From the NCBI GenBank assembly GCA_028819215.1, contig JAPPMG010000035.1:1-38556 (forward strand): 38,556 bases of DNA. Direction: 5' to 3'. Of the stretch, positions 35,684 through 38,556 are shown one piece after another. The notes under the pieces were generated by a model. It was not told the DNA's origin. It was given only the letters and a program-made list of their open reading frames with translations, and ran no database searches. The position numbers and the translations under genes are program-made. How positions within the stretch are numbered: position 1 is the first letter of the stretch; every line of letters begins with the position of its first letter. The DNA comes from Bryobacterales bacterium (lineage in GTDB: Bacteria; Acidobacteriota; Terriglobia; Bryobacterales; UBA6623).

Positions 35684-37111
35684 CTAGGGTCCCGAACGTG
35701 GCGGCAGGTGGCGGCCCTCCCGTGCATTGCGCCACATCGCTTCAGAGTCCAGCGACGCGCCGGGATCCCCTTGGCTTTGCATCCAGCGCCCCAGCGCGGT
35801 GGCCAAGCGGTCGCGAACGTCCGCAAGGCCAAGATCGCCGATGAGATTGCGCATCTGATACGGGTCGGCCGCGACATCATATAGCTGCTCGGCAGGTCGT
35901 CGCATGAAGCGGTTGGCGAGCATGACGGCTCTACGGTTGATGGCGGCTTGCGCTGACGGGCCGCTTGCAGCTAGCCACGTCTCCCAGAACCAGTTCGTCC
36001 GGAACGCGCCCATCATGTGCTTCTCGAAGTAGAGCGCTTCGGGCTGGAGATTGCGGATGTAGTGCCAGCGGGCGTCGACGATAGACCGGATTGGGTAGGG
36101 CGGTCCTTCGGGCACGTTGTTGTGCATCAGATACACGTATTCGCGGTGGTCGGCGGTCTGGCCCCGCAATACTGGCAAGAAGCTGTGTCCGTCGAACTGA
36201 TCGCCGGCCTCGGCTCCGGCGGCAGAGACGAGGGTTGGCAGCACGTCGGCGTACTGCACCAGCGCATCCGTGCGGGCTCCGGCGGCGATTCTTCCGGGCC
36301 AGCGCACTACGAGGGCAGTACGGACACCGGTATTCCAGTTGGTCCACTTGTTGCCGGGAAAGGCCGAGCCCTGCTCAGAGGTCAGCAGCACCACAGTGCG
36401 ATCAGCCTGTCCGCTGGCATCCAAAGCGTCAAGGACCCTGCCGACTTCCCAGTCCCAGACTTCGATCTCGGCAAGATAGGTGGCGAACTGCCCGCGTGTT
36501 CTGGGTGTGTCGGCCAAATTGTCGGGCAGTGCCAGCTTGGCGAGGTCGAACTTGTCAGGACTCCCCACCGTCCAGGGCGCATGCGCTTCGTGGAAGGCGG
36601 TTACGAGGAAGAACGGCTCATCGCCCTCGCGGCCCATGAACTCCTCAATGTCGCTGGTGTCGAACTCTGGCACGGGCGTGGGCTCGCGGTGATTCGTGAT
36701 GCCAGCGACGGACTCGAAGCGGAAGGATTCGTCCGGGAGTACATGCTTCTTGCCGGCCAAGCCGACTCGATAGCCGAGCCGGCCCAGATGATCCACGACC
36801 GACAGCGTGCCCGTGCGAGCTGCCGAGTGGTTCCAGCTCGAACCGTTCCGAAACGGGTACAGGCCGGTGTACAACTCGGTGCGACAGGGATTGCACATGG
36901 CCATCGATAGGTATGCCCGGTTGAAGGTCAAGCCTTCGGAGGCAAGCCCGTCGATGTTGGGCGTCGAGATATTCGGCCCTCCGTAGAGAGGCAGGTCGTT
37001 ATACGTGACATCGTCGGCAATGATCAGCAAGAAGTTCGGCCGTTCGTCTTGGCCCAGGGCTAGCGGGGCGAGGAGCAGGGCTGCGGCTAGCGGCCAGAGC
37101 TTTGTGGGCAT
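35684..37111 (-). CDS. Secreted sulfatase, S1 family with CxPCR motif
   Basis: This 475-residue enzyme has a signal peptide (LWPLAAALLLAPLALG). PNFLLIIADDVTYNDLPLYGG gives Asp33/Asp34. AMCNPCRTELYTGLYP carries the formylglycine cysteine Cys73 in C-x-P-C-R form, with Cys replacing the common Ser. GKKHVLP and FHEAHAPW supply Lys and His. The late metal motif reads LLTSEQGSAFPGNKW in place of TSDHG, a variant I associate with one S1 subgroup. Metal binding may therefore differ from the first sulfatase, and a different sulfated substrate is likely. It is 162 bp upstream of the RidA-like gene on the same strand and may head that operon. Confidence 0.88.
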   Translation of the reverse strand: MPTKLWPLAAALLLAPLALGQDERPNFLLIIADDVTYNDLPLYGGPNISTPNIDGLASEGLTFNRAYLSMAMCNPCRTELYTGLYPFRNGSSWNHSAARTGTLSVVDHLGRLGYRVGLAGKKHVLPDESFRFESVAGITNHREPTPVPEFDTSDIEEFMGREGDEPFFLVTAFHEAHAPWTVGSPDKFDLAKLALPDNLADTPRTRGQFATYLAEIEVWDWEVGRVLDALDASGQADRTVVLLTSEQGSAFPGNKWTNWNTGVRTALVVRWPGRIAAGARTDALVQYADVLPTLVSAAGAEAGDQFDGHSFLPVLRGQTADHREYVYLMHNNVPEGPPYPIRSIVDARWHYIRNLQPEALYFEKHMMGAFRTNWFWETWLAASGPSAQAAINRRAVMLANRFMRRPAEQLYDVAADPYQMRNLIGDLGLADVRDRLATALGRWMQSQGDPGASLDSEAMWRNAREGRHLPPRSGP

Positions 37112-37221
37112 AGCCTAACGATCGTAGCGGCCTCCGGTCTGCCACGCTACAGGGCGCACCTCGTGTCCGAGCCGCTGGCCGGCCATCACTTCTCGATGGA
37201 CACGTCCTTTTTGGGAAGCAG

Positions 37222-37725
37222 TCAGCTTACGCCCGATCGCCTGCGAGAAGGCTTTGCCGCCCGATACACGATCATGTTGTGCCCGATATATCGCACCAAT
37301 CCGCCGGTGGCAGCGCCAATCCCTGCCCCGACACCTCCGAAGAGTAGGGCCGCGAAAGGCTGGGCAAAATCGGGAAAGGCGGTGGTCCATAGTGCCATGA
37401 CCGCAAACCCAGCGCCTGCACCGGCCAGAACCGCGTTACGCATTCGTTTCCGGCGAATTACAGATCGGATGCGGTCCTTGGAGATTTCAAGTTCTTGGTC
37501 GTTTTTCAGGCGGACGACGATTCTGGTGGCATCGCTCGATATATAGGTGGCGAGGACCTTGTCCCCCATTCCCTTGAATGGACGGATTACAAGCTGCTGA
37601 TCGGGCCGTAGTTTGTGAACTCGGCCCCAATCGCGGAGCGGCTCATCGCCATCGCGGGATTGCGCCGCGACGGCTCCGGCTGCCGCTAGAGCCAGCGCCG
37701 CAATCTTCAGCATCGGCGGCAGCAT
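37222..37725 (-). CDS. Membrane-associated hypothetical protein with glycine-zipper helices
   Basis: The 167-residue protein has a signal peptide or first helix (MLKIAALALAAAGAVAAQ). A small beta domain follows (WGRVHKLRPDQQLVIRPF, ATRIVVRLKNDQELEISKDRIRSV). Two Gly/Ala-rich helices then come (AVLAGAGAGFAVMALW and ALLFGGVGAGIGAATGG), and a basic tail. The plan resembles small exported proteins common in Acidobacteriota with an Sm-like or LSm-like beta part, but no named family is recognised. ATG at 37725 or the internal ATG at 37713 could start it. It lies 110 bp upstream of the sulfatase on the same strand, with no evidence of a functional tie. Confidence 0.68.
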   Translation of the reverse strand: MLPPMLKIAALALAAAGAVAAQSRDGDEPLRDWGRVHKLRPDQQLVIRPFKGMGDKVLATYISSDATRIVVRLKNDQELEISKDRIRSVIRRKRMRNAVLAGAGAGFAVMALWTTAFPDFAQPFAALLFGGVGAGIGAATGGLVRYIGHNMIVYRAAKPSRRRSGVS

Positions 37726-37829
37726 AGCGTGTTTGTTCGCACAGTCGGGGACTGACTGACCGGTCAGCCTCCGGGCTCACCGCTCGGTGGAAGAGGCTGG
37801 CGCGTGATTGTCTGCTAGTCTGCAGGTAG

Positions 37830-38144
37830 ATGGCTTATCTGAAATTCAGCGACGAGCTTCTACACTGGGCCAAGTCTCGAGGCTGCGACGTCGAAGTGGC
37901 GTACGCCATCGACTGCATCGCGGAGGGCTGCGACATGACGGCGCACGAGATTTGGGAATACCAGACCTCGTTGACAGAATGGGCCGTCCGAGGGTATATG
38001 ACGGAGCTGGTCCGGCAGGGCCAGATCGAGGAGCGGGATTCCTACGCATGGGGTGACGGGTTGGATCCGTTCAGGCTGCTCCACACGCCGAGCCGGTGGC
38101 ACGGCTACGGGAACCCCGTTCCCGCTCCCGCTGACAAGAACTAG
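37830..38144 (+). CDS. Small hypothetical protein
   Basis: This 104-residue soluble protein is not recognised. The first 70 residues look helical (FSDELLHWAKSRGCDVEVAYAIDCIAEGC, TSLTEWAVRGYMTELVRQGQIEER), with alternating charge compatible with a winged-helix-like or small alpha domain. The C-terminal part is aromatic- and Pro-rich (DPFRLLHTPSRWHGYG). The ATG at 37830 has only a weak upstream GCAGG as ribosome site. It is divergent from the membrane-associated hypothetical and overlaps the last gene tail-to-tail by 4 bp. No function can be proposed. Confidence 0.55.
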   Translation: MAYLKFSDELLHWAKSRGCDVEVAYAIDCIAEGCDMTAHEIWEYQTSLTEWAVRGYMTELVRQGQIEERDSYAWGDGLDPFRLLHTPSRWHGYGNPVPAPADKN

Positions 38145-38422
38145 TCCGGCAAGCGCGACTCCAAGAACCTGCGAAGGTCAGCGATCTCAGTCTCGAATTC
38201 GCGTCCTTCCCCGCCGTCCAGATACTCCTTCAACGCGCTCGCAACCGTTCGGCAGTCATCGTCGGTCCAGTCTCGAAAATCGAACGAGAGACGCATCTGG
38301 ATCGCGTCCGGGTCTGACTCCGCGGCCTTCCGCGCGTCGCTGTGATAGTGGCGAAGCGCGTAGATGTAGCACAACAGTATCCATGCCCCAGTCGATGTCA
38401 TCCTTTCTCGTTCAACGATCAC
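38141..38422 (-). CDS. Small acidic hypothetical protein
   Basis: This 93-residue protein is unrecognised. It contains one hydrophobic helix near the N-terminus (AWILLCYIYALRHYH), then a charged region (FDFRDWTDDDCRTVASALKEYLDGG) and a helical end (FETEIADLRRFLESRL). The start may be the GTG at 38422 or the ATG at 38401, and the spacing of the AGAAAGG before the ATG is too short to decide. Its stop overlaps the stop of the convergent small gene. Function unknown; could be a soluble or peripheral membrane protein. Confidence 0.5.
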   Translation of the reverse strand: MIVERERMTSTGAWILLCYIYALRHYHSDARKAAESDPDAIQMRLSFDFRDWTDDDCRTVASALKEYLDGGEGREFETEIADLRRFLESRLPD

Positions 38423-38556
38423 CTACACCGGGGATCGGCGGGACAGCCAGCTGCCGGTCCCGGGGTGGCCGCGGGGATTGGCGAATAATACCGCAGCCTC
38501 CTGATTCTAGTCCGGCCCCCGCGCCCTGCGAACGCGGAGCGTTCAGAGTGAAACGC

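Overview
The window is about 38.6 kb of GC-rich, densely coded bacterial DNA. It was read by eye from the sequence and translations, with no database search. The gene content resembles uncultivated Acidobacteriota, with Planctomycetota-like bacteria as the alternative. Indicators are a DUF4159/vWA/MoxR/DUF58/BatA/DUF4175 block, formylglycine-dependent sulfatases, a 'PVC-type' propeller-HEAT-cytochrome c lipoprotein beside a secreted RidA-like protein, and many signal-peptide hypotheticals. The phylum call is an inference.

Region 1 (1-6.3 kb) holds ribose-5-phosphate isomerase B, an ExbB/MotA-like membrane protein overlapping a DUF2149 protein, ornithine aminotransferase, a convergent sugar-binding lipoprotein with no transporter beside it, a cupin-like orphan and an S41 processing protease. 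Region 2 (6.35-7.1 kb) is an AT-rich scar followed by a decayed IS200/IS605-type tnpB lacking most of its catalytic core.

Region 3 (7.1-23.1 kb) starts with a strong sigma70-type promoter and an RpoD-family sigma factor, closed by a hairpin. A tightly packed co-directional block follows: DUF4159, vWA plus glutamine-amidotransferase-like membrane protein, legumain-like pseudo-protease with an EF-hand loop, TPR metalloprotease, MoxR ATPase, DUF58, BatA-like, DUF4175-like giant and a small conserved hypothetical. Several start/stop overlaps imply one operon. Its probable role is envelope assembly or stress handling: the MoxR ATPase acts on vWA proteins, while secreted and membrane partners work outside.

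Region 4 (23.2-28.7 kb) has a convergent histone-deacetylase-like amidohydrolase, then a histidine kinase, an OmpR-type regulator, an MsrP/sulfite-oxidase-type molybdoenzyme with a Tat signal, and an alkaline-phosphatase-superfamily protein, all co-directional. The layout echoes the E. coli hprSR-msrPQ locus but has no msrQ.

Region 5 (28.7-37.7 kb) is entirely on the minus strand. In transcription order it contains a small membrane-associated protein, a sulfatase, the RidA-like protein, the PVC-type cytochrome, a second sulfatase and an AhpD-like peroxidase. The peroxidase frame is interrupted by UGA exactly where the second cysteine of its CxxC motif belongs. A hairpin with bacterial SECIS geometry lies 17 nt downstream, so this is very probably a selenoprotein that routine annotation splits in two, and it is the most interesting item in the window. 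Two small orphans close the window.

No rRNA, tRNA or CRISPR array was recognised.
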